Positions 31,983 through 39,530 of a stretch of DNA of 51,878 nucleotides are shown piece after piece (within the stretch, counting starts at the first letter, position 1; each line of letters opens with the position of its first letter). A program made the translations under genes and the position numbers. The notes beneath the pieces were generated by a model that saw only the letters and a list, made by a program, of their open reading frames with translations, was not told where the DNA came from and searched no databases. The DNA comes from Leptolyngbya sp. Heron Island J. GTDB taxonomy: Bacteria > Cyanobacteriota > Cyanobacteriia > Phormidesmidales > Phormidesmidaceae. The DNA lies in contig NZ_AWNH01000016.1 of the NCBI RefSeq assembly GCF_000482245.1, positions 1 to 51,878 on the forward strand, given 5' to 3'.

Positions 31983-32714
31983 ATGCTAAAGGCCTTGGTT
32001 TATCGAGTTACCCTGATCGCAACCATCATTCTATCTGTTCTTGGTGTGCTCACTGGCCTGCCAGAGTCGGCTCAAGCAGATACACCTGTTTCCTTGGACA
32101 ACACCCGCGAAGTTGTTAACGTTGTTACTGTCTATCCAACCAATACGAAAACTCAATCCAAAGTTTTCTCGGAGGTATCTAAAGCAGAGCAAGCAACATT
32201 TTCAACCCTGCCTGGTTTTGAGGATGCCGCTATCCTTAACGCGCAAGATGGTAGTCAGGTGGTAGCGCTCTCTCAGTGGCAGGGTAACGATCTCTCTGGC
32301 TTTCAAGCCTATTCCGAAGAGCATGTTTTGAAAAGCTCCGCCAGTCAGCCCCCGAGATCTTTTGCCTGTCAGGTTCAACATACGGAGAGCAGATCGGCAG
32401 ATCTGACCTTTGACAGGGAAGATGTGATCATGTTCAGTCAATTTAAGATGAAGCCAGAGAAGGTGCAATCTGAACTGGCATCGGTGATCACTCAGATGAT
32501 GCCGGGTGTCCTGGAAATGATTCCTGGTTTGCAATGGGCCGCGATGTGCCCCAGTATCGATGACTCTACGATTGCGTTACTAGCCCGATGGAATAGCCGT
32601 GAGGATTTTGAGTCCCTTGGCCAAAGGGCTGGGTTTGATCCAGAAACCAACTATTGGCAAGACTACGCCATTAACGAACACGGTTTATATGACGTTATGC
32701 AGGTCATTAACTGA
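31983..32714 (+). CDS. Exported tandem-ABM-domain protein
   Basis: ATG at 31983 begins a signal peptide (YRVTLIATIILSVLGVLTGL, cleavage after AQA). The roughly 213-residue mature part has two ABM-like domains: VNVVTVYPTNTKTQSKVF with ALSQWQG, then VIMFSQFKMKPEKVQSEL with LARWNSRED and EHGLYDVMQVI. The two-domain plan equals that of the cytoplasmic protein at 20920, but here the chain is exported. Likely a heme-free quinol or phenol oxidase-like protein, or only a binding protein. It is first in a set with DoxX and an MFS transporter. Confidence 0.8.
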   Translation: MLKALVYRVTLIATIILSVLGVLTGLPESAQADTPVSLDNTREVVNVVTVYPTNTKTQSKVFSEVSKAEQATFSTLPGFEDAAILNAQDGSQVVALSQWQGNDLSGFQAYSEEHVLKSSASQPPRSFACQVQHTESRSADLTFDREDVIMFSQFKMKPEKVQSELASVITQMMPGVLEMIPGLQWAAMCPSIDDSTIALLARWNSREDFESLGQRAGFDPETNYWQDYAINEHGLYDVMQVIN

Positions 32715-32791
32715 GTCGGTAACCCTCCAACAAGATCGGAGGTGATCAGGCCTTTATGATTTGACTGAGATCGCAACAGGAACTCACATCA

Positions 32792-33244
32792 ATGCCAATC
32801 CAAGCATTAACTCAATATCTACCAGGATTCACATTTTTAGACGGGGCTCCCGCATGGGGACTCTTAGGGCTGCGACTCATTTGGGGCGTGATTCTCATCA
32901 ATTACAGCTTTCCGATGGTTAAAAATCCTCTGCACTGGATGGAGAGAGAGGGCCAATCGTCTGGGTTTCCTTCCTTGTTACAGGCCTTGGGCGCGCTTAC
33001 AATTTTTGGCGGGGGCATTGCCATGATTGCTGGCTTCCTCACTCCACTGGCTGCTTTGGGGTTGTCCGGAGCCATGATCATCGCATTCACGCTTCATCTC
33101 TTGAATGGGACACCTTTTGTGAAAACCGCGCCAGATGCTCCAGGAGAATCTTACGATACGTCGTTACTATATCTCGCGATCGCCCTATTGTTTATGTTTC
33201 TCGGGTCAGGAACGTTCTCTCTCGACTATTGGCTATTTGGCTAA
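32792..33244 (+). CDS. DoxX-family membrane protein
   Basis: The 150-residue integral membrane protein has four predicted helices (LLGLRLIWGVILINYSF, LLQALGALTIFGGGIAMIAG, AALGLSGAMIIAFTLHLL, SLLYLAIALLFMFLGSG), as in the DoxX/YphA group. Such proteins accompany thiol/quinone redox functions and respiration-linked reactions. It sits between the exported ABM protein and the MFS gene with gaps of 77 and 39 bases, so one transcript is likely. Confidence 0.85.
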   Translation: MPIQALTQYLPGFTFLDGAPAWGLLGLRLIWGVILINYSFPMVKNPLHWMEREGQSSGFPSLLQALGALTIFGGGIAMIAGFLTPLAALGLSGAMIIAFTLHLLNGTPFVKTAPDAPGESYDTSLLYLAIALLFMFLGSGTFSLDYWLFG

Positions 33245-33283
33245 AATCCGGACGATACAGTTGGCAGCATCAAGGCGGTAACT

Positions 33284-34492
33284 ATGGCAAGACTGTCACA
33301 AACCTTTCAGGACAAAACAAACCAGTTGCCCGTTAAAATCACCCTGCTTTTGGTCAGTACCCTCACCGTAATGGCAGGAGCAACAATCGCACCTTCTCTC
33401 CCGGCGATGCAAGCCTTCTTCGCAGAGGTTCCTAATGCCGACTATCTGGTGCGATTGGCCTTGACACTGCCTGCCTTGTTGATTGCCCTCGGAGCCCCCG
33501 TCGTTGGAGTTGCCATTGATCGTCTTGGCCGTAAACCCTTGCTGCTAGCTGCATTAGCTCTTTATGGTATTGCTGGAAGTTCTGGCTTTGTGCTCAGCGA
33601 TCTCGGCTCAATTTTGGTCGGTCGTGCCTTTTTGGGCGTCAGTGTGGCGGGCATTATGACCATCGCTACCACCCTGGTTGCTGACTATTACAGTGGCTCT
33701 GCCCGAGCACAATTTCTCGGCTTACAGGCCGGGTCTATGGCTCTGGGCGGTGTACTCTTTCTCACCCTTGGGGGATTTCTGGCCGACGTCAACTGGCGAT
33801 TACCCTTTTTGATTTACCTGATGGCGCTGGTATTGATACCCTTTACGGCCATTTTCTTGCCTGAGCCTCTACAACAGCGGCCCTTCACCACTGACAACAA
33901 TCCCACTCAAGATGAGAGTGTCGATGCATCCCAGATCTTTCCAACTCATCTCGTCGTCATGACCTATGGCATTGCCCTGATCACCCAGATTGTTTTTTAC
34001 CTGATTCCAACCCAATTACCGTTTTACTTGCAACAAATTGCGAATGCAGGCCCTTCCCAAAGTGGGTTGGCCATTGCCCTTACTACGCTTTTGTCAGCCG
34101 TTAGCTCTATTGGCTATCGCCAGATCAAAGCTCGCTTAGGATTTGTTGCTATCTACGGTATTGCTTTTGTCAATCTGACACTAGGTTATGGTTTGATTAG
34201 CTGGGCGATTAGCTATGTCGGAGTACTGGTAGGATTAGTAATCTCAGGGATTGGCGTTGGACTGCTTATCCCCAATATGAACCTATGCCTGACCACTGCA
34301 ACCTCAGATGCATTTCGAGGGCGAGTGCTGAGCGGTATTACCACCTGTCTCTTTTTAGGTCAATTTCTATCACCGCTGTTGAGTCAGCCGATTAGTACTG
34401 CTATGGGATTGGGTGCAGCCTATGGCTTGGCCGCCAGTTTAATGCTGTTCTTAACTGGCGCGACCTTAGTACTATTTTGGCGCTGGCGATAA
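33284..34492 (+). CDS. MFS transporter, probable drug/metabolite exporter
   Basis: The 402-residue protein has about 12 hydrophobic helices. The signature loop 2-3 G-x-x-x-D-R-x-G-R-(K/R) appears as GVAIDRLGRKPLL near residues 75-87, with MAGATIAPSLPAMQAFF in helix 1 typical of the DHA1 efflux group. It is the last gene of the MarR-controlled set and converges with a methyltransferase. Export of the compound sensed by MarR or oxidised by the ABM protein is the simplest view (inference). Confidence 0.9.
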   Translation: MARLSQTFQDKTNQLPVKITLLLVSTLTVMAGATIAPSLPAMQAFFAEVPNADYLVRLALTLPALLIALGAPVVGVAIDRLGRKPLLLAALALYGIAGSSGFVLSDLGSILVGRAFLGVSVAGIMTIATTLVADYYSGSARAQFLGLQAGSMALGGVLFLTLGGFLADVNWRLPFLIYLMALVLIPFTAIFLPEPLQQRPFTTDNNPTQDESVDASQIFPTHLVVMTYGIALITQIVFYLIPTQLPFYLQQIANAGPSQSGLAIALTTLLSAVSSIGYRQIKARLGFVAIYGIAFVNLTLGYGLISWAISYVGVLVGLVISGIGVGLLIPNMNLCLTTATSDAFRGRVLSGITTCLFLGQFLSPLLSQPISTAMGLGAAYGLAASLMLFLTGATLVLFWRWR

Positions 34493-34563
34493 GGCGGTTT
34501 ACACAGAAACCTACGGTTATGAAATTGGTAGTAGCTAAAAGCCAGTATTCATAGGCATTTCAG

Positions 34564-35382
34564 TTACAGGCTCGCTAATAGTTTCGGCACGGCTCCAGCA
34601 GATTTGCGAGCCCAGACACCAACATTGGCAGCATTCTTGAATGAGAAACCAGGATCATTCATGTGTTCTATTGCAGAAGCGTATACCTCCTCAGGTAGCG
34701 CGCTTGCCGTACCTGATTTCATCAAAATAGACCAGCCCCTACAATGAATAGAAGCCGCCTTGCTACCACCGTGTTCTATGGTATAGCGCTCGTCTATGAC
34801 AATATCTTCAAAGCCAAGATTATCAAGTGCCTGGGGAAGGTTTCTGCCAAGGTAAAGATTCATGCGCTTTGAGGAGACCACCGCTTCCATATAACGAAAG
34901 ACCTGACGCACACTAGCCAAGCTATTCTGGGGTTGTCCTTCGGCCGGAAATGTGGAAAAGTCAGGCTCTTCTAACACGATGTATCCATGAGGCTTCAAAG
35001 CTATAGCCAGCTTGTTTAGAGCATTGAGTGAGTTTTCGAGGTGCATCAGAACATTTCGACAATGAATGAAATCGAATGCATTTTCTTCGAGTGCGTCCGA
35101 TTCAATATTGTGCTTTCTAGTCTCCAGATTTGAGTACTCATCTGAGTGTAGAAACCGGAGATTGATATCTGTTGCCGTAACATGCCCTGTTGCTCCGACT
35201 TGTTCGGACAGCCAATAGGCGATTGAGCCTGCACCTGCACCTACTTCAAGACATTTCCAACCATTACGAATACCAATTCGATGAAATCGGTCAATGCTTA
35301 TGTCATCTTGAATACCCTCGACCAGCTTTCTTCGTGATAGCTCAAGGGAATCCTTTTCTGCATTCGCGTAATAGTGACTCAT
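34564..35382 (-). CDS. Class I SAM-dependent methyltransferase
   Basis: The 272-residue protein carries motif I CLEVGAGAGSIAYWLSE (about residues 43-59), HVTATDINLRFLHSDE for motif II, an ALEENAFDFIHCRNVLMHLE segment and LKPHGYIVLEEPDF. It is a Methyltransf_11/25 type with a long C-terminal lid (RNLPQALDNLGFEDIVIDE), typical for small-molecule O- or N-methylation. It converges with the MFS gene (72 bases apart). Confidence 0.88.
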   Translation of the reverse strand: MSHYYANAEKDSLELSRRKLVEGIQDDISIDRFHRIGIRNGWKCLEVGAGAGSIAYWLSEQVGATGHVTATDINLRFLHSDEYSNLETRKHNIESDALEENAFDFIHCRNVLMHLENSLNALNKLAIALKPHGYIVLEEPDFSTFPAEGQPQNSLASVRQVFRYMEAVVSSKRMNLYLGRNLPQALDNLGFEDIVIDERYTIEHGGSKAASIHCRGWSILMKSGTASALPEEVYASAIEHMNDPGFSFKNAANVGVWARKSAGAVPKLLASL

Positions 35383-35879
35383 GCAAATCTTCTCGGCTGA
35401 CTACTGATGTACAGTATGGAGCCTGTAGCTCAGTCAGCGTACCTTTCACCTCATAGAAAAGGAGAAAGCCACCTTGGCCTTCTGATAGCAGCCGAGCAAT
35501 TTTGACAGTAGGGACTATATCCCAACTACTTGTCAATGACGCTATGGGCATTTCAGGGGCTCATACGCTTGATAGGGCAGAGCTTAAACTTGCCAGCTAG
35601 ATTTAGGCACTGTATTGAACTCTTTACCTGACAAGGCCTATAGGCTGCTACTGTTATTTTGGTTCCGTTGCTATCAGAAGGCCTTGTCGAGCAGGTCGGA
35701 GATGCCCAGGATGACAAGGGCGGACATCCGCTGGCTCGCACGAGCTGCATCCAGGAAACCAAAACCTTCCATTTCTACTGCAACCGCATCACCATAGTTC
35801 GATCTGGTGTTTGTATAGAGGCCTTTCTGAAATACTTTGCCAAGTTAGTACCAGATTCTAATGATACTGGACCATTAAA
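35383..35879. other. Non-coding interval before the plasmid-like region
   Basis: About 500 bases with only short open frames in several phases and no recognisable motif, start signal or repeat. It separates the MarR/MFS module from the backbone genes and may hold a degraded insertion, but nothing identifies one. Confidence 0.4.
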
Positions 35880-36227
35880 CTACTCGGCTGAAAAAGCAGA
35901 GGCGATCGCACCCTCCAATTGAGCAATAGTCCTTGCCCGTGCTGTATCTGCGATCGCACGAGCCGACTCAGCCAGCAGCACCGCCAGTGTAGGGGGCTTC
36001 TTCGCAATACTAGCCATGTAGCCCAATGCTTTACAAAACGGATCATCAAGGTTTGTTGCAGCCGCCACTCTTACACCATCGGCACTGCCTGCATTAAATG
36101 CTGATAGTGCTTGCTCTTGGGCATCAGTCCACGGTGCTCCAAGTTGCTCAAGAAATGTGGCTATGAGCGTATCGGTATCAACTTCAGCCACTGGCTTTAA
36201 CGCAGGTTTTATCGGGGTAGCAACCAT
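35880..36227 (-). CDS. Hypothetical protein
   Basis: The 115-residue product is alanine-rich and mostly helical (PPTLAVLLAESARAIADTAR), with no cysteines beyond one and no signal. It starts 12 bases after the previous gene's stop on the same strand, so the pair is probably cotranscribed. AGGAGACATTTTC upstream of the ATG gives a good ribosome site. I do not recognise the family. Confidence 0.65.
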   Translation of the reverse strand: MVATPIKPALKPVAEVDTDTLIATFLEQLGAPWTDAQEQALSAFNAGSADGVRVAAATNLDDPFCKALGYMASIAKKPPTLAVLLAESARAIADTARARTIAQLEGAIASAFSAE

Positions 36228-36239
36228 TGAAAATGTCTC

Positions 36240-36809
36240 CTACTCTTGAGGTTTACTAAACAAACGACGGAACGATTTTGCCTCCGCTGCACGAATCTGC
36301 GGGACGTATAGCTTTTCCCAGTAGCGATCAAAGTGCCATCGCAGCACCCGACTGACTACAACTGTCAGGCTAGCGCGATCTACCACAGAAACCATGCGGA
36401 GTAAGGCCCCATTGGCTCGACCAATCCGAATCGTTCTCACACGTCTTCGATAAGCGCTACTGGTCTCACAATCAATGATGGAATCCAGAGGCGACGGCTT
36501 AAATGTGGGCCGCTCCTTAATATATGGAGTCAGCTCAGCCTCAAAATTGCAGCACTCATCAAAGAAGTCTTGCACTGACAGATCCCGAGCTTTAGCATCT
36601 AGCTCGGCGCACTCAGCGTAGTACTCCCAGTGGAGGGCAATAAACGAGTTAATCAGCTGAGATACCAGCGTCGTGCGCAGCCACATCAGGTGCTTGCACG
36701 CTAGCTCATACCTCTCCCAATACGCATCATCGGCATAGAGGTATTTAAGGGATACCTCCAGACCGCCATCTTCCAAGTCTTCAAATAGTGGTGTGCCTTG
36801 TGTGGGCAT
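36240..36809 (-). CDS. Hypothetical protein
   Basis: This is a 189-residue, mainly helical protein, rich in aromatic and charged residues (YADDAYWERYELACKHLMWL at 25-44). The C-terminal part is basic and arginine-rich (YRRRVRTIRIGRANGALLR). There is no signal peptide or membrane segment. It is first in a two-gene minus-strand unit, with direct repeats GGTGTCACG immediately upstream. Possibly a replication or partition accessory of the plasmid-like region (inference from location). Confidence 0.65.
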   Translation of the reverse strand: MPTQGTPLFEDLEDGGLEVSLKYLYADDAYWERYELACKHLMWLRTTLVSQLINSFIALHWEYYAECAELDAKARDLSVQDFFDECCNFEAELTPYIKERPTFKPSPLDSIIDCETSSAYRRRVRTIRIGRANGALLRMVSVVDRASLTVVVSRVLRWHFDRYWEKLYVPQIRAAEAKSFRRLFSKPQE

Positions 36810-36823
36810 GGGTTTACCACAAT

Positions 36824-36931
36824 GGTGTCACGGAATACCTACAGGTGTCACGATAGCACTTTTAGGTAATGAGGCTTATTACCAGAAAGAAAGTTAATTT
36901 ACCATTTTGGTAACAGGTAGCCAAAATGGTA
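36824..36931. promoter_or_regulatory. Direct repeats and a perfect inverted repeat between divergent units
   Basis: GGTGTCACG occurs at 36824-36832 and 36844-36852, exactly 20 bases apart (about two helical turns). TACCATTTTGG (36900-36910) is perfectly mirrored by CCAAAATGGTA (36921-36931). The array lies between the minus-strand unit ending at 35880 and the plus-strand small gene at 37004, so it may be an operator region or part of an origin. Confidence 0.45.
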
Positions 36932-37003
36932 TAGGATTGGTCCAACGTGGTTCCATAAAGTCCTAAACCACGCCAAAACGGCACCAAAATCTCACCAATA
37001 TTG

Positions 37004-37165
37004 ATGCGTCAATTCTTCTTTTTTTCCTTGCTTACCATTCTTTCCGGCACCCTATATCTCTGGCTGGGCTGGAAAACTCGGTCACCCACCGAACTGCAGA
37101 TATTTGATCAGGAGTCACTTATTCATCTAGGTCATAGACTACAGGCCAGCATCCGCAGCAGGTGA
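37004..37165 (+). CDS. Mini membrane protein (paralogue A)
   Basis: This 53-residue open frame starts MRQFFFFSLLTILSGTLYLW and continues LGWKTRSP, giving one membrane helix followed by a short basic cytoplasmic or periplasmic tail. It pairs with the similar gene at 37756-37920: both contain LSG, then LWLGWK, then (T/A)R. The similarity in two places with different neighbours supports translation. No SD is obvious. Function unknown; a holin-, toxin- or regulator-like role is possible. Confidence 0.5.
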   Translation: MRQFFFFSLLTILSGTLYLWLGWKTRSPTELQIFDQESLIHLGHRLQASIRSR

Positions 37166-37176
37166 TCTTTCAATCA

Positions 37177-37386
37177 TTAAGGCTTAGTTTGGTTATCTCG
37201 TGTTTGCTGATCCTGAGACTCTTGAGACTCTTTCATTGCCATGGCCGCCAAATGGGCCAGCAGATTGGGGACTGTTCGAGTCTCGTCGGCTGCCCTTTTT
37301 TCTAGATAGTCATAAACGTCATCTTCAATAGTGACGGTCACACGCTTAACCACTGGTTCGACTGTTTGGGAGATAGTTACGCACAT
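37177..37386 (-). CDS. CopG/ribbon-helix-helix-type regulator
   Basis: About 69 residues; ATG at 37386 is preferred over an upstream GTG. RVTVTIEDDVYDYLEKRAAD (about 15-34) is the RHH beta strand and first helix; TVPNLLAHLAAMAMKE is the second helix; the tail is hydrophilic. It acts as a DNA-binding dimer (known for the fold). Its leader contains the inverted repeat at 37419-37440, its probable operator. It is divergent from the second RHH gene. Confidence 0.75.
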   Translation of the reverse strand: MCVTISQTVEPVVKRVTVTIEDDVYDYLEKRAADETRTVPNLLAHLAAMAMKESQESQDQQTRDNQTKP

Positions 37387-37418
37387 AATCCTAAGCTTTA
37401 CCACTACTGTTGAAATGG

Positions 37419-37440
37419 ATTAACACAATATTATGTTAAT
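37419..37440. promoter_or_regulatory. Operator-like palindrome between two RHH genes
   Basis: ATTAACACAAT and ATTATGTTAAT are inverted with one mismatch, and a further TATGTTAGCG half-site follows at about 37451. It lies in the divergent promoter space of the two ribbon-helix-helix genes, so shared autorepression is likely. Confidence 0.5.
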
Positions 37441-37530
37441 CGCATATTTTTATGTTAGCGTTCTATTGTGCCGCTGCATTTAGTCCAATTGGTTGACCTT
37501 TTCGTCCACATTCCCAAAACCGATACCGAT

Positions 37531-37701
37531 ATGGCCAAAGTTTCCATCCGCGATCGCGTCTACAGCGACTTGTTAACCAGATACCCGGATCGGAATCTAT
37601 CCGAGGCCGTTAGTTCTGCCTTAGCAGAGCTGCAGACCCTGGAGCGCCTGCTCAGGGAACTTCAATTCGTTCCTGTTAATAGTTGCGATCGCACCCCATG
37701 A
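37531..37701 (+). CDS. Small ribbon-helix-helix-like protein
   Basis: ATG at 37531 gives 56 residues beginning MAKVSIRDRVYSDLLTRYP, then NLSEAVSSALAELQTLERLL. The strand-helix-helix pattern fits a short RHH domain. A GTG at 37468 would add 21 residues that look non-conserved. There is no clear SD for either. It lies divergent to the other RHH gene and 55 bases before the second mini membrane gene. Confidence 0.6.
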   Translation: MAKVSIRDRVYSDLLTRYPDRNLSEAVSSALAELQTLERLLRELQFVPVNSCDRTP

Positions 37702-37755
37702 CTTTACAAAAGAAGTCGTCTCTGTCCTCGCAGCACCTAAATCCCACCGCTAGCT

Positions 37756-37920
37756 ATGCTTCGCCTCCTTCCTTATTTGCTAATTGCCGTTCTTTCGGGC
37801 GCTCCATGTCTCTGGCTTGGCTGGAAAGCTAGGGCACACACCGATCCACTTATGGATGCTAAAGCGTGCGCTGATATCGTCACCACCTCAGTTATCGATA
37901 CCCTTCAGTTTTGGAAATAA
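37756..37920 (+). CDS. Mini membrane protein (paralogue B)
   Basis: A 54-residue frame begins MLRLLPYLLIAVLSGAPCLW and continues LGWKARAHTD. Like 37004-37165 it has one N-terminal helix and the LWLGWK motif, but the C-terminal half differs (DAKACADIVTTSVIDTLQ). It runs into the next gene: its stop overlaps a possible TTG start of the coiled-coil protein at 37911. Probably part of the same plus-strand unit. Confidence 0.55.
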   Translation: MLRLLPYLLIAVLSGAPCLWLGWKARAHTDPLMDAKACADIVTTSVIDTLQFWK

Positions 37921-37949
37921 CGGCCACACCCACCCCTGAGGTCAAACCC

Positions 37950-38597
37950 ATGACTTCCTCTAACTCTCAACACTCTGATCGCATCTCGCAGCTGGCTACA
38001 AGCATTCGCCGGATTCAACGGCGAATACAACCAGATGAGGAGGAGCTAAAAAGCAACATCGTCTCGCATCCAGCGCTGGGGGCACAGGCGGCCAATGGCG
38101 ATCCTCTCGCTGCAATAGCTCTGCTCCAGGGACAACAGAGAGACCTCCACATCGACCTGCAAACTACAAACCGGGTAACCCACCGGATGTACAGCGATGT
38201 GCTCGGGCGTCTTGTTGAGCTAGAACAGCTCCTGCCTGAAATAGATAGTGACCTCAAACGAAATCATCACAACATTCATCTGTTGGTCAACCAGATAGAA
38301 CAGATTCTCGCTGAAAACCAGGGACTACGGGCTGAAGTCGATCTTCTCACCCAAAAGCAAGAGATAACGTCAGAGGAAGTCGAAAGAACGAGCGCCACAC
38401 TCAAACGCCTAGAGCAAAAGCGGCTCACCATTTCTCAGCTGATCGGCATTACTGGAGCCTCCCTCGTGCTGATACTGCTTGGTGTGGGCCAGTTCAGACA
38501 GGGTGGCCTCGTAAAACAGCTCAACACTATACAAAACGATATTCAAGTTCTCTATGGGAACGACAACATCCTAAGAAACGAACTCTATGGGAGGTGA
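37950..38597 (+). CDS. Coiled-coil protein with a C-terminal membrane segment
   Basis: ATG at 37950 is preferred; a TTG at 37911 is possible. The 215-residue product has long amphipathic helices (LLQGQQRDLHIDLQTTNR, DSDLKRNHHNIHLLVNQI and EVERTSATLKRLEQKR) forming a coiled coil, then one membrane segment (LIGITGASLVLILLGVGQF) and a short C-terminal tail. It could be a structural anchor for the ATPase encoded two genes downstream (inference from the operon). Confidence 0.7.
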   Translation: MTSSNSQHSDRISQLATSIRRIQRRIQPDEEELKSNIVSHPALGAQAANGDPLAAIALLQGQQRDLHIDLQTTNRVTHRMYSDVLGRLVELEQLLPEIDSDLKRNHHNIHLLVNQIEQILAENQGLRAEVDLLTQKQEITSEEVERTSATLKRLEQKRLTISQLIGITGASLVLILLGVGQFRQGGLVKQLNTIQNDIQVLYGNDNILRNELYGR

Positions 38598-38642
38598 TGC
38601 AGCACCCCTTAACTCTCTCTCTGTCCTCTACTCCGCATATCT

Positions 38643-39176
38643 ATGGCATTTGGACTTACAGAAGATATCCGCTCCAGCCTCTCCGCTAAAGACGGGCTTG
38701 CCGATGGCACAGTCAACCCGGCAAATCTCGAACGGATAGGCTTTCAACCGGGTATTACCATTCCCGATAACCTCCTGGTCTACAAAGACCAGGCAGCTGC
38801 CGATGCAGCAATCGACAAGATCACAGAACAAGCCACACTCTATGCCCAAAGCACCAGGGTTGTGGAAGAGTACACCCACCTTGTAGAAGCCGCCGAGAAA
38901 TACCACAAGGCAACTCGGAAACTGCGAACGAAGGTAGCTTCGCTCGAAATCACTATCGAGCAGGCCTTTAGCGAGTGGCAAACTCTCAAGCACGAGGTCA
39001 ATACGGCCAAACGTCAAAGTGGTCTCCTTCATGCTTCTAAGGTCGAAGAAGCAAATATCGGCTTTGCCAAGTTCCAGCGGGGTCTCACCATGAAGCTTCG
39101 TGGCATGACCGATGAGTCACGCAGCGGCACGGAAGCAGGTTCTGTCAAACGTGGGCACCTGCGGCTTGTGTCCTAA
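38643..39176 (+). CDS. Hypothetical protein, coiled-coil
   Basis: A 177-residue, soluble, helical protein with heptad-like stretches between about 55 and 130 (KYHKATRKLRTKVASLEITI) and a basic C-terminus (KRGHLRLVS). No motif or signal was recognised. It is 45 bases after the preceding gene and 48 before the following start on the same strand, so it belongs to the same transcript. Its placement between a membrane coiled-coil protein and an ATPase suggests a role in the same complex. Confidence 0.65.
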   Translation: MAFGLTEDIRSSLSAKDGLADGTVNPANLERIGFQPGITIPDNLLVYKDQAAADAAIDKITEQATLYAQSTRVVEEYTHLVEAAEKYHKATRKLRTKVASLEITIEQAFSEWQTLKHEVNTAKRQSGLLHASKVEEANIGFAKFQRGLTMKLRGMTDESRSGTEAGSVKRGHLRLVS

Positions 39177-39224
39177 CTGTTGTTCCGTCAGCGGGGCCAC
39201 AGTGCCCCGCAAAACAGGCTCCCT

Positions 39225-39530
39225 ATGATATTCACCCATCGTTCTATCGCTAAGCTCTCCCGCTATCTGCTGCTCTCTCTTCTAAGCAGTAGCCTTGTGC
39301 AACTAACCGCTATGTGGGGGCCAGTCATATGGTGTCTCGTGGCTATCGGTTGCGTAGGACTGCTTATCCTGCTCATGCTCAGCGTCCAGTACTACGGGCT
39401 CTTTACCGGAAGGATATGGGCAAAAGACTTTGAGATCCATAGGCTCAACCAGGGCTTAATTCAATTCATTGTTGTTCTTCTTTTTGCCGTTATCGGTGGG
39501 GTACCAACATGGTACGCATTCTTCAGCTAA
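39225..39530 (+). CDS. Small two- to three-helix membrane protein
   Basis: ATG at 39225 gives 101 residues. Helices are seen at LLLSLLSSSLVQLTAMWG, VIWCLVAIGCVGLLILLML and LIQFIVVLLFAVIGGVPTWY, with a basic stretch between the latter two. It overlaps the ATPase gene start by 22 bases, so the two are cotranslated. No family was recognised; an anchor for the ATPase is plausible. Confidence 0.65.
   Translation: MIFTHRSIAKLSRYLLLSLLSSSLVQLTAMWGPVIWCLVAIGCVGLLILLMLSVQYYGLFTGRIWAKDFEIHRLNQGLIQFIVVLLFAVIGGVPTWYAFFS

Noticed and set aside
35659-35922. 87-codon plus-strand frame (MVPLLSEGLVEQVGDAQDDK) in the gap after the methyltransferase
   Set aside because: No ribosome site, no motif and a late overlap with a minus-strand gene; it could be a transposase relic but nothing identifies it.
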